53,444 nt of DNA, from contig NZ_JQEC01000001.1 of assembly GCF_000764185.1 (NCBI RefSeq), positions 1 through 53,444 on the forward strand. The letters run 5' to 3'. The first letter of the stretch is position 1. Each line of letters starts with the position of its first letter. The position numbers and the translations under genes are program-made. The notes beneath the pieces are model-generated. The model ran no database searches. It saw only the letters and a list, made by a program, of their open reading frames with translations, and was not told the DNA's origin. The stretch comes from Colwellia psychrerythraea (GTDB lineage Bacteria; Pseudomonadota; Gammaproteobacteria; Enterobacterales; Alteromonadaceae). Positions 20,834 through 30,301 of the stretch are shown piece by piece.

Positions 20834-23137
20834 TTAACCGTTATTCAATGCCTGGGTTAGCCCTTGGATAACATTTGCCGGCACCAGTGGCGCCAGTTGC
20901 TGTAAACATTGTTTTGCTAACGGGTTTTTATGGCGTACTTGCATGTCACACAAGGCATATAAATGTTGTGGGTTATTACTCAGTTTAAAGGCCTGATATA
21001 AGGCCTTATAGGCACTTCCGGCTTGTTTTTGCTCTAGACTTAAACCGTAAACATAAAAATAATGGCTATTGTTCGGCGCAAGTTGCGTCGCTTTCGCTAG
21101 TGCTTTAGCAGCACTGGTTTTATCTTTTATGCGAATATAAGCAAGACCTAAATTGAAGGGTAGGCTGGCATCATCAGGATTGGCTTTTATGCCATTTTGT
21201 AACGTTGTAATACTCTGTTGATGCTGACCTTGCTGATAATAGACCTGACTTAAGTTCAAGTAGGTCTGTGCAAAGTTTGCTTCTATTGTTATGCCTTGCT
21301 TGAAGGCTTTAATCGCTTGTTCATATTTACCTTGATAGGCTTTAATAATACCTCGATTAGAATGTGAAAAACTGCGGTCATTATTAAAGTGCTGGCTGGT
21401 TATATATTCATTAAGCGCAGGCGTTAATTGTGCGCGTTGCTGTGCTGATAAATTTGACCACAAACTGGTGAGGGCGAAAGCGGAGCCAGTTCTTACCGAT
21501 AATACTTTATCGTTTAATAGTGGAGATAATATCCGCCACTTTTCAGCGCTAGCCATACTTTGGGCACCTTCTATTGCGCCTAAGCGAATATTCTCATCAG
21601 GATTTTTTACCGCTCTGGCTATGGCAATAATAGTATTGGTATTGGATACACTGGCCATCTTGGTGAGCGCTGAAGCGCGGATAATACCAGCATAACTGAT
21701 GGTTTGAGATATACGGGATAACTCAGAGGCCACACCTTGCAGCTGTTGCTCGTTTAACGCCAAATTAATAGCAGAAAAAACCGCGACAAAATCTTTTTCC
21801 TCTTTAACCGTTGATTCAGGATACCAAGCAGCAACTTTACTGCTGCTCCATTGGCTGTTTTTATCTTCATGGCAGCTTAAGCAAGTATCAGGTGTACCTA
21901 ACTGTTTGGCTAAGTCAGGTGTAGGAATATGAAAACCATGGTCTCGCCTAGCATCAACTTCCATATAGGTTGTTTCTGGCATATGGCAATTAACACATTG
22001 CGCACCGGTTGAGTTTTCTTGGTGTTTATGATGTTGTGTTGAGGCGTAGTTTTCGCTTTGATGACATTGTAAACAAAGGGCTGCTACGGGCAGTTTTAAC
22101 TCAGCAGTATGCGGATTATGGCAATCACTGCAAACGACGCCACTTTTGTACATCTTTGATTGTAAAAATGAGCCATAAACAAAATTTTCGTTATACACTT
22201 GTCCATCAGGGTGATAATTGCTGCTGGAAATTAAGTCCAGTAAATAACGCTCACCAAAGGCATTACCTTTGACATGGTCGTTATTACTTATTTGTGTACG
22301 CCTGCTGTGGCATTGGGCGCAGACCAATACTTGTTGGCTATGTTCAATGACTTTTGGCGTTAAGGTTTTGTTAGGGGCAGATGATTGCCATTGTTTTACT
22401 GATTTTGATAAATCTCGGTCAAAACCTTTACTCTGGTGTTCAACATTATTAACCATTTCAGTTTTATTGACTTGTTTAGCCCAGTTTAAATGGTCACTTG
22501 CGCCGCCATGACAACTCTCACAAGCGACATTGATTTCGCTAAACGTGGTGTTATAGCTATTGGTTTTTAAATCAAAATTCTTATCTACATTGGTTGAGTG
22601 ACAATCTGCACACATGTAGTTCCAATTTTGGCCAGTATTGGTCCAAAAGAATTCTTGATGTTTTTGGGTCATTTCAGGGTAAAGGTTATACCAACGTTGT
22701 CCGCCTTGCGCTTTTGTACGAGAGTCCCAAGCAAAAGGGATCAGTTGTACTCGGCCATCATCAAATTCAACCATATATTGTTGTAGTGGAGTAAAGCCAA
22801 AAGTATATTTAATTTGGTAATCGTGAAACTGTCCATCTTCACCTTGGATGTTGACCCAATATTGCCGACCCTTTTTAAAGAAACTACTGACTTTAGTTGT
22901 TTTATTGTCCTTTGAAGCTAACGAGGCGTTGTTAAAGTCACCTAAAACACTGTCACTATCGGCATGTTTCATTGACATATCATGGTGTGAACCTTGCCAA
23001 TCTTGGTAGGCTTTTTCATGGCAACCTATACATGCTTTTGAGCCAACAAACTCAGCGGCATCACTGTGCTCTGAGCTTATAAAATTAAAAGCAAAAACTA
23101 GCAGTAGGGAATACGTATATTTTGGTAAATTTATCAT
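20834..23137 (-). CDS. Secreted octahaem cytochrome c with C-terminal TPRs
   Basis: 767 aa with a signal peptide (LLLVFAFNFISSEHSDAA). Eight CXXCH haem sites: CIGCH (36-40), CADCH, CESCH, CAQCH, CSDCH, CLQCH, CVNCH and CLSCH, all in the first 430 residues, in the style of cytochrome c554-type proteins. A HEAT-like helical stretch follows (NPDENIRLGAIEGAQSM), then several TPRs (RGIIKAYQGKYEQAIKAFKQ, AQTYLNLSQVYYQQGQHQQS). It is probably a periplasmic electron carrier or oxidoreductase with a protein-binding arm. It starts 35 bp after an FGE-like gene, so the two form an operon. The redox partner and substrate are unknown. Confidence 0.86.
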   Translation of the reverse strand: MINLPKYTYSLLLVFAFNFISSEHSDAAEFVGSKACIGCHEKAYQDWQGSHHDMSMKHADSDSVLGDFNNASLASKDNKTTKVSSFFKKGRQYWVNIQGEDGQFHDYQIKYTFGFTPLQQYMVEFDDGRVQLIPFAWDSRTKAQGGQRWYNLYPEMTQKHQEFFWTNTGQNWNYMCADCHSTNVDKNFDLKTNSYNTTFSEINVACESCHGGASDHLNWAKQVNKTEMVNNVEHQSKGFDRDLSKSVKQWQSSAPNKTLTPKVIEHSQQVLVCAQCHSRRTQISNNDHVKGNAFGERYLLDLISSSNYHPDGQVYNENFVYGSFLQSKMYKSGVVCSDCHNPHTAELKLPVAALCLQCHQSENYASTQHHKHQENSTGAQCVNCHMPETTYMEVDARRDHGFHIPTPDLAKQLGTPDTCLSCHEDKNSQWSSSKVAAWYPESTVKEEKDFVAVFSAINLALNEQQLQGVASELSRISQTISYAGIIRASALTKMASVSNTNTIIAIARAVKNPDENIRLGAIEGAQSMASAEKWRILSPLLNDKVLSVRTGSAFALTSLWSNLSAQQRAQLTPALNEYITSQHFNNDRSFSHSNRGIIKAYQGKYEQAIKAFKQGITIEANFAQTYLNLSQVYYQQGQHQQSITTLQNGIKANPDDASLPFNLGLAYIRIKDKTSAAKALAKATQLAPNNSHYFYVYGLSLEQKQAGSAYKALYQAFKLSNNPQHLYALCDMQVRHKNPLAKQCLQQLAPLVPANVIQGLTQALNNG

Positions 23138-23171
23138 AAGGCGATAACACTCCAGGACAAGAATGTGGACA

Positions 23172-24065
23172 TTACTCTTTACTCATTACTAATCTGAAAC
23201 CAATATCAGCCATACGGACATTATTAGTGGCGCCGTCACGCATAAAGACTAAATTCTCGTCAGCTGAAAACTCATAACCGCCACCTCTAATTACTTTCAG
23301 GGCTTTGCCTTTAAGGTTGTCTTTATCACCTAAAAAAGGATTATGGCTTGTTGTTAAGCTATAAGTATTCCTACTCATATCATCAAGGCAAAACTCCCAT
23401 AAGTTACCGGTCATATCATATAAACCTAATTCGTTCGGTTTTTTAAGTCCGACAGCATGGCTTTTATTGTTAGCATTTTTTGCAAACCAAGCAACGTCGT
23501 TAATGTTATTAGAGCCACTGTAGTTATAATTTTTAGATTTGTTACCACCTTTAGCGGCATAAGCCCATTGAGCTTCTGTAGGTAGGCTGAATGTTTTACC
23601 CGTAGCACTATTTAGACGTTCAATAAATAACATCATATTAAACCAACTGATGTTATTGACAGGGCACTTATCACAGGAGAAAAAGCTATTATTCCAACCC
23701 ATGATTTGTTCAAAAATATCTTGAGTTAATTCATATTTACCGATGTAAAAAGCATCAAGGGTGACTTGCTTGACTGGTTGTTCTCGGTTTCTGGCCTTAG
23801 GGGAGTTAGATCCCATAGAAAAACCACCTGCTTCAACCAGGACCATGTTTTTCATTAAGTCATCAAAAATGGGGTTTGGTAATGAAAATACTCGTTGTTT
23901 TTTGCTTTTATCTATAGCTGCTGTTACCGGTGATTTTGTTAATTCTTCTATGGTTTGTGCATTACTAATGAGACTAAAAGATAATAAGCTAATAAGCACA
24001 GTTAACTGACCAATAACTCTTATTGAGAAGAGTGATTTTTTGGAAAAATGAAAATATATATACAT
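23172..24065 (-). CDS. Exported FGE/SUMF1-fold protein lacking catalytic cysteines
   Basis: 297 aa with a signal sequence (VLISLLSFSLISNAQT) and the sulfatase-modifying-factor fold: MVLVEAGGFSMGSNSP, KYELTQDIFEQIMG, LPTEAQWAYAAKGG, GLYDMTGNLWEFCLDD and IRGGGYEFSADENLVFMRDG. True formylglycine-generating enzymes have a Cys pair in the segment after RGG(S/G); this one has none there, and its cysteines (FFSCDKCPV, WEFCLDD) lie elsewhere. It is therefore unlikely to activate the neighbouring sulfatases by the known mechanism and may be a binding protein. It pairs with the downstream octahaem cytochrome. Confidence 0.83.
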   Translation of the reverse strand: MYIYFHFSKKSLFSIRVIGQLTVLISLLSFSLISNAQTIEELTKSPVTAAIDKSKKQRVFSLPNPIFDDLMKNMVLVEAGGFSMGSNSPKARNREQPVKQVTLDAFYIGKYELTQDIFEQIMGWNNSFFSCDKCPVNNISWFNMMLFIERLNSATGKTFSLPTEAQWAYAAKGGNKSKNYNYSGSNNINDVAWFAKNANNKSHAVGLKKPNELGLYDMTGNLWEFCLDDMSRNTYSLTTSHNPFLGDKDNLKGKALKVIRGGGYEFSADENLVFMRDGATNNVRMADIGFRLVMSKE

Positions 24066-24192
24066 AAAAATAGCCGTCGATTATTGCCAGTTGACTGTGA
24101 GTGTCAATGGACAAAAAATGATGAAATATTCAGTGACTTTTAATGTAATATGGCAACTTTTTGTCAAAAACATGTTTCAAATCAAAGAAAGG

Positions 24193-24236
24193 TTTCTTAC
24201 CTTATAGCAGTCACTTAACAGCCATAAGGTAAGAAA
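24193..24236. repeat. Perfect 13-bp inverted repeat upstream of the FGE-like gene
   Basis: TTTCTTACCTTAT and ATAAGGTAAGAAA are separated by 18 bp, 128 bp upstream of the FGE-like start. There is no long T run on the minus strand after it. It could be an operator, a leader hairpin or a weak terminator for the upstream sulfatase. Confidence 0.5.
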
Positions 24237-24363
24237 ATCAAGTCGTAAATAGAGCTTAATTAACGTCTAAATAAAGTGCAAATAAAAGAGTAAGTCAAAA
24301 TGTAACTTTCACTTGAATTTGCACTCTAACTTTAACTTTAAGGGTTATCAAAAAGTAAAAGTA

Positions 24364-24403
24364 GAGCTATCAAAAAAGTTTATAACTTTATTTCTGATAG
24401 CTC
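24364..24403 (-). terminator. Possible terminator of the downstream sulfatase gene
   Basis: GAGCTATCA and TGATAGCTC enclose a nested AAAGTT/AACTTT stem, about 60 bp past the sulfatase stop. On the minus strand it is followed by T-rich sequence rather than a clean T run, so termination is uncertain. Confidence 0.4.
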
Positions 24404-24462
24404 CAATACTGTTGAGTTTTTACATTATTACTTAATTTGTTTTTCGTTTATGGTGTCAATGT

Positions 24463-25971
24463 TTATGGCACGAAGCTGCCAGGTTTTTGACGTTGAGGGA
24501 AGTCTTTAAAGGTTGCTTTAAATGCAGCTACTTTATACATAGATGGTGCAATGAGGAACATATGTTCGGCAAACCATCGAGCGTAATCGTTAGAGTCATG
24601 CTCCATGCGTTCTAATGGGTCCATTCTCAAATTAAATATTTTAGGAGCACGTAGAACAGTCCAAGGATTTTGCCATACATTCAACCCATGAGATTTCTGC
24701 TCACGAAAAACAAACTTATAATCGCCATCACGAATGGCAACAACTTCGCCGGTATCAGATGAATAAATAAATTGCTTTCTTGGGCCTTCTTTAGCTGTAT
24801 CTAAAAAGTGCGGGAGAAAGTTAAAGCCATCAAGGTGTACCTTGTATTTAGTGCCGTCAAAGGTCCAGCCTTTTTTAAGTTTCGTTTTAACCTTGTCGTC
24901 ACCAACAGCGGCTAAAATAGTTGGCATCCAATCTTGCGTAGAAATGATTTCATTTGATACTTGATTAGGTTTAATTTTTCCTGGCCATTTTACCATCATA
25001 GGTACGCGGTAGCCGCCTTCCCAGTTGGTATTTTTCTCGCCTCTAAATTGTGTGTAACCGCCATCAGGCCATAACATCAATTCAGCACCGTTATCTGTGG
25101 TATACATGACGATAGTATTATCAGCGATACCTAATGTATCTAACTTATCTAATAATTGACCGACATGGCCATCATGCTCAGTCATGCCATCAGCATATAA
25201 ACCTTGTCCAGTAATACCTTCAGAGGCAGGTTTTAAACGCGTCCAAATGTGCATACGAGTGGAGTTAAACCAAACAAAGAAAGGTTTTTTAGCCGCGTGG
25301 GCTTTATCGATGAATTTTAGCGAAGCGCCTAAAAACTCTTCATCAATGGTTTCCATGCGTTTTTTAGTTACCGGACCTGTGTCAGTAATTTTACCGTCGG
25401 CAAACGAATGAATGGCACCACGAGGACCAAAACGTTTTTTAAAGGCAGGGTCTTGCGGGTAATCAGGATGTTCTGGTTCATCTTCGGCGTTTAAGTGATA
25501 AAGGTTGCCAAAAAACTCATCAAAACCATGGTTAGTCGGCAGATGTTCATCTTGGTCGCCCAAGTGATTTTTACCAAACTGTCCTGTCATGTAACCATGA
25601 GCTTTTAATAGCTTTGCTATCGTTGGATCTTTTTTATTAAGACCTTCCTTAGCGCCTGGTAATCCAACTTTTGTTAAACCGGTACGAATAGGGTGTTGTC
25701 CGGTAATAAACCCAGCACGTCCCGCAGTACAACTTTGATCGCCATAGGAGTCAGTAAATAAAATACCTTCGTTAGCTATTCGATCGATGTTGGGTGTTTT
25801 ATAACCCATCATGCCACGATTATAAGCACTGATATTGAAGGTACCAATATCATCGCCCCAGATAGCGAGTATATTAGGTTTTGATGTGTCGGTTGTTGCT
25901 ATTGCTGCGCTTGATGCGGCAATTAAACTTAGACCTAAAACTAGTTTCTTCAATTTATGTTGAGTAACCAT
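24463..25971 (-). CDS. Periplasmic sulfatase (Cys-type)
   Basis: 502 aa with a signal peptide (KKLVLGLSLIAASSAAIA). Hydrolyses a sulfate ester; the substrate is unknown. The formylglycine site is C81-T-A-G-R, the C-x-A/P-x-R form. Metal and active-site residues include WGDD (39-41), GKNHLGD, STRMHIWTR and YTTDNGAE. It resembles the adjacent upstream sulfatase closely over its whole length, even to the site position, so the pair is a tandem duplication. A terminator between them suggests separate control. The formylglycine must be made by an enzyme outside this window, because the nearby FGE-like protein lacks catalytic cysteines. Confidence 0.93.
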   Translation of the reverse strand: MVTQHKLKKLVLGLSLIAASSAAIATTDTSKPNILAIWGDDIGTFNISAYNRGMMGYKTPNIDRIANEGILFTDSYGDQSCTAGRAGFITGQHPIRTGLTKVGLPGAKEGLNKKDPTIAKLLKAHGYMTGQFGKNHLGDQDEHLPTNHGFDEFFGNLYHLNAEDEPEHPDYPQDPAFKKRFGPRGAIHSFADGKITDTGPVTKKRMETIDEEFLGASLKFIDKAHAAKKPFFVWFNSTRMHIWTRLKPASEGITGQGLYADGMTEHDGHVGQLLDKLDTLGIADNTIVMYTTDNGAELMLWPDGGYTQFRGEKNTNWEGGYRVPMMVKWPGKIKPNQVSNEIISTQDWMPTILAAVGDDKVKTKLKKGWTFDGTKYKVHLDGFNFLPHFLDTAKEGPRKQFIYSSDTGEVVAIRDGDYKFVFREQKSHGLNVWQNPWTVLRAPKIFNLRMDPLERMEHDSNDYARWFAEHMFLIAPSMYKVAAFKATFKDFPQRQKPGSFVP

Positions 25972-26100
25972 GTTCTTTCCTTATCACGGTGGAGTACATA
26001 TTGTTCCGTATATGCGTGGTAACAATATGAGAATTATTAGCATTAGCGATATTACATCATTCCCTTGATAAATCTATCTTTTTACATCAAAAGCTATTGT

Positions 26101-26130
26101 AAAAAAGCTCAACGTCAGTTGAGCTTTTTT
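26101..26130. terminator. Terminator between the two sulfatase genes
   Basis: A perfect palindrome, AAAAAAGCTCAAC with GTTGAGCTTTTTT around a GTCA loop, lies 60 bp past the stop of the upstream sulfatase. On the minus strand it ends in six T. Confidence 0.88.
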
Positions 26131-26189
26131 CTGGTAAATATAAAGCACTAGTGTTTTATATTTATTAACTTATCGGTATCGATTAATAA

Positions 26190-27758
26190 TTATCGATTTG
26201 GACTTAATTGCTGCAATTGCTTTAACGCTTTTTGCGTTCTAATACTCTTATAACCAATATCGCTGGCACTTAAACTACTGCCAACTTGGAAAGGGTAACC
26301 ATCAATAGTTGACATGAACGCAGATACTTGTTGCTGAACGGGGACAAATAACCACATGTTGTCGGCATACCAGCGAACATACATTGCAGACTCTGTTGAA
26401 GCAGTTTCAAACGGGTCTGCATGTAAATTTGTAATTACTGGCCATGCAGGTGTTCTACGATATGCTGTATTAATAGCGCCTTCTTCGACGGCAAAAGATA
26501 TTTTCCATTCGTTCCAACGCACAGCATTTAAATCACCAGCGGCGCTGAAGTATAATTTACTTAAACGTGGGGACTTTTTCTCTTTACCTTCAAAGAAAGG
26601 TTTGAAATTATGACCATCGGCATGAATTTTCCATTTTTTGCCATTGGCTTTATGACCTTTTTTAAGCTTGTTTACAATGTTTGGTTCACCTGCCGCGGCT
26701 AAAAGGGTTGGCAGCCAATCTTCATGCGACATCATGTTATTAAACTTACTACCTGCTTTAATGGTACCAGGCCAGCGCACTAGTTGAGGTACACGCATTC
26801 CACCTTCACGCGTGGTGCCTTTTTCCCCTGCAAAAGGTGAAGTGCCACCATCAGGCCAAGTAAATTTCTCCGCGCCGTTATCAGTTGAATAAATAACAAT
26901 GGTATTATCAGCGATTTTTAAATCATCTAGTTTGTCCAATAAAATACCTACATGATCATCATGTTCAAGCATACCATCGGCTGTTAAGCCAACCCCTGAT
27001 TTACCACGGTATTTCTCTTGTAAACGTGTCCAAACGTGCATGCGGGTGGAACTATGCCAGATAAAGAAAGGTTTTTTTGCTTTATGCGCTTTATCGATAA
27101 ACTTTAAAGTACCGGCCAAAAATTCTTCATCAGCATGTTCCATGCGTTTACGAGTCATTGAACCGGTATTTTCTATTTTACCGTCGGCAAATGAATGAAT
27201 CACGCCACGCGGACCGTATTTTTTATGAAAGGCTTTATCTTTAGGGTAGTAATAGGTCTCAGGCTCTTCTTCAGCATTTAAATGATAGAGATTACCAAAA
27301 AACTCATCAAAACCATGGTTGGTCGGTAAGTGTTTGTCTTGGTCACCTAAATGGTTTTTACCAAATTGCGCGGTCATGTAACCTTTTTCTTTTAAAAGGT
27401 CGGCTATGGTTGGTGTCCAATCAGGGATACCGTGATCTGAGCCAGGCATGCCTATGGTTAATAACCCCGTTCTAAAGGGTTCTTGTCCTAGAATAAAAGA
27501 TGCCCGGCCAGCGGTACAACTTTGCTGGGCATAATGGTGGGTAAATAAAGCACCTTCATCAGCAATACGATCAATGTTTGGCGTTTGATAGCCCATCATA
27601 CCTTGGTTATAAGCACTAATATTATAATAACCAATATCATCGCCCCATATGGCGAGCACATTGGGTTTTGATTTATTGGTTGTTGCAGCGGCGCTGGTAG
27701 CGATGGCGAGTAAACCAATGCCTAATACCAACTTTTTGAGCGGGTTATTCACTTTCAT
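26190..27758 (-). CDS. Periplasmic sulfatase (Cys-type), paralogue
   Basis: 522 aa with a signal peptide (KKLVLGIGLLAIATSAAA). The formylglycine site is C81-T-A-G-R, with WGDDIG, GKNHLGD, STRMHVWTRL and YSTDNGAEKF matching the neighbour. The C-terminus is about 20 residues longer and diverges most (YPFQVGSSLSASDIGYKS), the region that usually shapes substrate choice. The two copies may therefore act on different sulfate esters. The gene is flanked downstream by a strong terminator and upstream by an 800-bp spacer shared with a PafA-like phosphatase. Confidence 0.93.
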   Translation of the reverse strand: MKVNNPLKKLVLGIGLLAIATSAAATTNKSKPNVLAIWGDDIGYYNISAYNQGMMGYQTPNIDRIADEGALFTHHYAQQSCTAGRASFILGQEPFRTGLLTIGMPGSDHGIPDWTPTIADLLKEKGYMTAQFGKNHLGDQDKHLPTNHGFDEFFGNLYHLNAEEEPETYYYPKDKAFHKKYGPRGVIHSFADGKIENTGSMTRKRMEHADEEFLAGTLKFIDKAHKAKKPFFIWHSSTRMHVWTRLQEKYRGKSGVGLTADGMLEHDDHVGILLDKLDDLKIADNTIVIYSTDNGAEKFTWPDGGTSPFAGEKGTTREGGMRVPQLVRWPGTIKAGSKFNNMMSHEDWLPTLLAAAGEPNIVNKLKKGHKANGKKWKIHADGHNFKPFFEGKEKKSPRLSKLYFSAAGDLNAVRWNEWKISFAVEEGAINTAYRRTPAWPVITNLHADPFETASTESAMYVRWYADNMWLFVPVQQQVSAFMSTIDGYPFQVGSSLSASDIGYKSIRTQKALKQLQQLSPNR

Positions 27759-28558
27759 TGTATTTCCTTTATTTACGTAAAAATGTGAGTGGTGATGTTA
27801 TTTTTATGTCTTACCTTTCAACATTTTTTTGTTGAATTAACGCTGGTATCGACAATTTTCCCTTGAAATCGACAGTAACAATATTATCACTGTTAGTCCA
27901 AATGAATTTAATGCCTGGATTTTTCTACCATCTAAGTAATAACCAATCGCTGTGACAGTATGATTAACACCGATAGGAAATTACCAGTTATCAATGGTTA
28001 AGACTATTAAGCGTTATGGGGGCAGGGGCATTATCATGGTTGCTACAACCTACTTGTGTTAATAATGTAAAAGTGCTGTAAAGCAGATCTTTGTTAATAT
28101 GAAAACCCATGAGGATTGTTTACTCAATCAAGCCGACAATTGATAGTATCTCACTCTAAAAAATCGAATAGTCGACATAGCACTTAACTGAGGGCATTGA
28201 GTTGGTGTACTTTGCCGGTGATTATTGGCAACTATCCCAAGAATTACCTTCAGTGACACTTAATAAAGAAACCTAGCAGTATAGTGTTATGTGCTAGTGA
28301 CTCATTATCTTAAATGCGCTGCCATTTTGTTGTTTAGGTAACTAGTTTTGTGTTTAAGTAACAGCAGTAAATACAAGATAACAGTAAATAGGCGCTGTTA
28401 ACGGAATCTGCATATAACTCAGCTTTGTAGCGTGTTAGTTTATGACAGCTTTGACGTTACTCAAAGGTTGTGACTGCGAGTAGAATTTATTAATAGTATT
28501 TTTGTTATTTTTATACCGTTGAAAATGACCAAATCGTGATCTTTAAAGGATTATTAAC
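27759..28558. other. 800-bp spacer with protein-like fragments
   Basis: The space between the divergent sulfatase and phosphatase genes holds both promoters, but is long. On plus, short frames interrupted by stops look protein-like, for example ELVYFAGDYWQLSQELPSVT ending at about 28277 and SVMGAGALSWLLQPTC near 28010-28060. These may be the remains of a decayed gene. I could not name a family. Confidence 0.3.
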
Positions 28559-30274
28559 ATGATATCAGCGAAAACAAAAAGTAAAAAACACCTTGGCCTT
28601 TTATTATCCATACCAGCCTTTTTAGGAAGTAGCTATGCGTTAGCTCAAGTCGACAAACCGAAACTTATTTTGCAAATTACCATTGACCAATTGCGCGGCG
28701 ATATGCCAACAGCCTATTTAGATAGGATGGGTAAGGGCGGTTTTAGGTACCTTTTAAATGAAGGCGTTGTTTATAAAGATGCTCATCATAATCATGCTAA
28801 CACTGAAACTATTGTTGGTCATGCCACATTAGCTACAGGTGCATTGCCAGCGGTGCATGGCATGATCGGCAATGTTTGGTTTGACGATAAATTACAGCGA
28901 CTGGTATATAACGTTGAAGACTCAAGATACCCATTATTATCAGTTGATGCCGGAGTAAATCAAAAAACAGAAATAGACCCTACTCAACGAACGGCCAAGT
29001 CTTCTGGACGTTCACCAACTAACATACAAGTTTCGACCTTTAGTGATGAGTTAATGATCGCCTCAAATGGTAAAGCCAAGGTATTTGGTGTTTCTGTTAA
29101 AGACCGTGGTGCTATTTCTATGGCAGGACATATGGGGAAAGCATTTTGGTTTTCGAAAAAGTCAGGGGAGTTTGTTACCAGCAGTTATTATTATGACAAA
29201 TACCCTGATTGGGTAACAAAATGGAACCAAGCTAAACCGGCGACAAAATATGATAAAAAGGCGTGGCAGTTAAGTCAGCCACAAAAAGGTTATGTATTTG
29301 CTCGGCAAGATGAGCAAGTGTGGGAAAGCAAATTGCCAGGGTTTGGCCGTACTTTTCCTCATCAGTATGGCGATAAAAGTAATGGTTATTTCAATACCTT
29401 TTTGACCTTAAGCCCAGCAGGTGATGAACTGACGTTAGATTTTGCCAAAGCCGTAGTAAATAACGAACAACTTGGACAAGATGATGTTACTGACTATTTA
29501 TCGGTAAGCTTTTCATCAACCGATTATGTAGGTCACATGTTTGGCCCGTCAAGTTTAGAAGCAGAAGATAATATGCTCAGACTTGATAGAACGATTGCAA
29601 AGTTAGTAAGCTTTATTGATAAAAAAGTTGGTTTAGATAATACCCTGATAGTGTTATCCGCTGATCATGGGGCAGCTGAGGCACCAGCATATTTATCAAC
29701 ACTGGGTATGAAAACGCAGGTGGTGGCGCCTAAAACGTGGGATAAAAAGCCGGGTATGCAAGCTCTTAAAAAGAAATTTGGTTTCGATAGTGCGCTAATT
29801 AAAAGTTATTTCCACCCTTATATTTATCTTGATAGAGACTTGATCGCAAGACGTAAGTTATCGTTAAAACAAGTGCAAAAAGCCGTGGCTACCGAGCTGG
29901 AAAAGTTTAATGGTGTTGCCCTTGCTGTGACCTCTAGCGATATAGAAGCAGGTAATACGCCTCAGAATTATTTACATAACTTAGTGGTAAATAATCACAG
30001 TAAAAACCGCTCTGGTGATGTTTATATTGTATTAGAAGCGCACCGATTTGTTGCTGATATGGAAGGATTAACCGTCGCGACGACACACGGTTCTCCTTGG
30101 GGGTATGATACCTTTGTACCGCTAATATTCGCCGGGTTTAATATTGATAACGATGTGGTTTATGACCGAGTCAGCACCACAGATATTGCGGTGACATTAT
30201 CGGCCATACTGGGTATTAAGGCGCCATCAGGCGCACAAGGACAGATACTTGAACAGGTTTTCGATACTGATTAA
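28559..30274 (+). CDS. PafA-like alkaline phosphatase superfamily enzyme
   Basis: 571 aa with a signal peptide (HLGLLLSIPAFLGSSYALA). Alkaline-phosphatase superfamily of the PafA/NPP type: metal Asp in QITIDQLRGDM, probable nucleophile Thr84 in HANTETIVGHAT, SSTDYVGHMFGP, SADHGAAEAP and TTHGSPWGYDTFVPLIFAG. It probably hydrolyses phosphate mono- or diesters in the periplasm. Next to the sulfatases, members of the same superfamily, it suggests a block for stripping phosphate and sulfate esters from marine organic matter; that is inference. No Pho box was recognised. Confidence 0.9.
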   Translation: MISAKTKSKKHLGLLLSIPAFLGSSYALAQVDKPKLILQITIDQLRGDMPTAYLDRMGKGGFRYLLNEGVVYKDAHHNHANTETIVGHATLATGALPAVHGMIGNVWFDDKLQRLVYNVEDSRYPLLSVDAGVNQKTEIDPTQRTAKSSGRSPTNIQVSTFSDELMIASNGKAKVFGVSVKDRGAISMAGHMGKAFWFSKKSGEFVTSSYYYDKYPDWVTKWNQAKPATKYDKKAWQLSQPQKGYVFARQDEQVWESKLPGFGRTFPHQYGDKSNGYFNTFLTLSPAGDELTLDFAKAVVNNEQLGQDDVTDYLSVSFSSTDYVGHMFGPSSLEAEDNMLRLDRTIAKLVSFIDKKVGLDNTLIVLSADHGAAEAPAYLSTLGMKTQVVAPKTWDKKPGMQALKKKFGFDSALIKSYFHPYIYLDRDLIARRKLSLKQVQKAVATELEKFNGVALAVTSSDIEAGNTPQNYLHNLVVNNHSKNRSGDVYIVLEAHRFVADMEGLTVATTHGSPWGYDTFVPLIFAGFNIDNDVVYDRVSTTDIAVTLSAILGIKAPSGAQGQILEQVFDTD

Positions 30275-30301
30275 TGTCTATCCTGTTTTGTGCCCGATGT
30301 T

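Larger units (their letters stand above)
24066..24462. other. Hairpin-rich spacer between the sulfatase and FGE-like genes
   Basis: No gene is visible. Three perfect inverted repeats lie here: 24193-24236 (13 bp), 24275-24325 (AGTGCAAAT/ATTTGCACT) and 24364-24403 (GAGCTATCA/TGATAGCTC). The last may end sulfatase transcription and the first may lie in the leader of the FGE-like gene. Confidence 0.5.

Noticed and set aside
23172..24065. Annotation as the active sulfatase-maturating FGE
   Set aside because: The catalytic Cys pair expected in the C-terminal third is absent.
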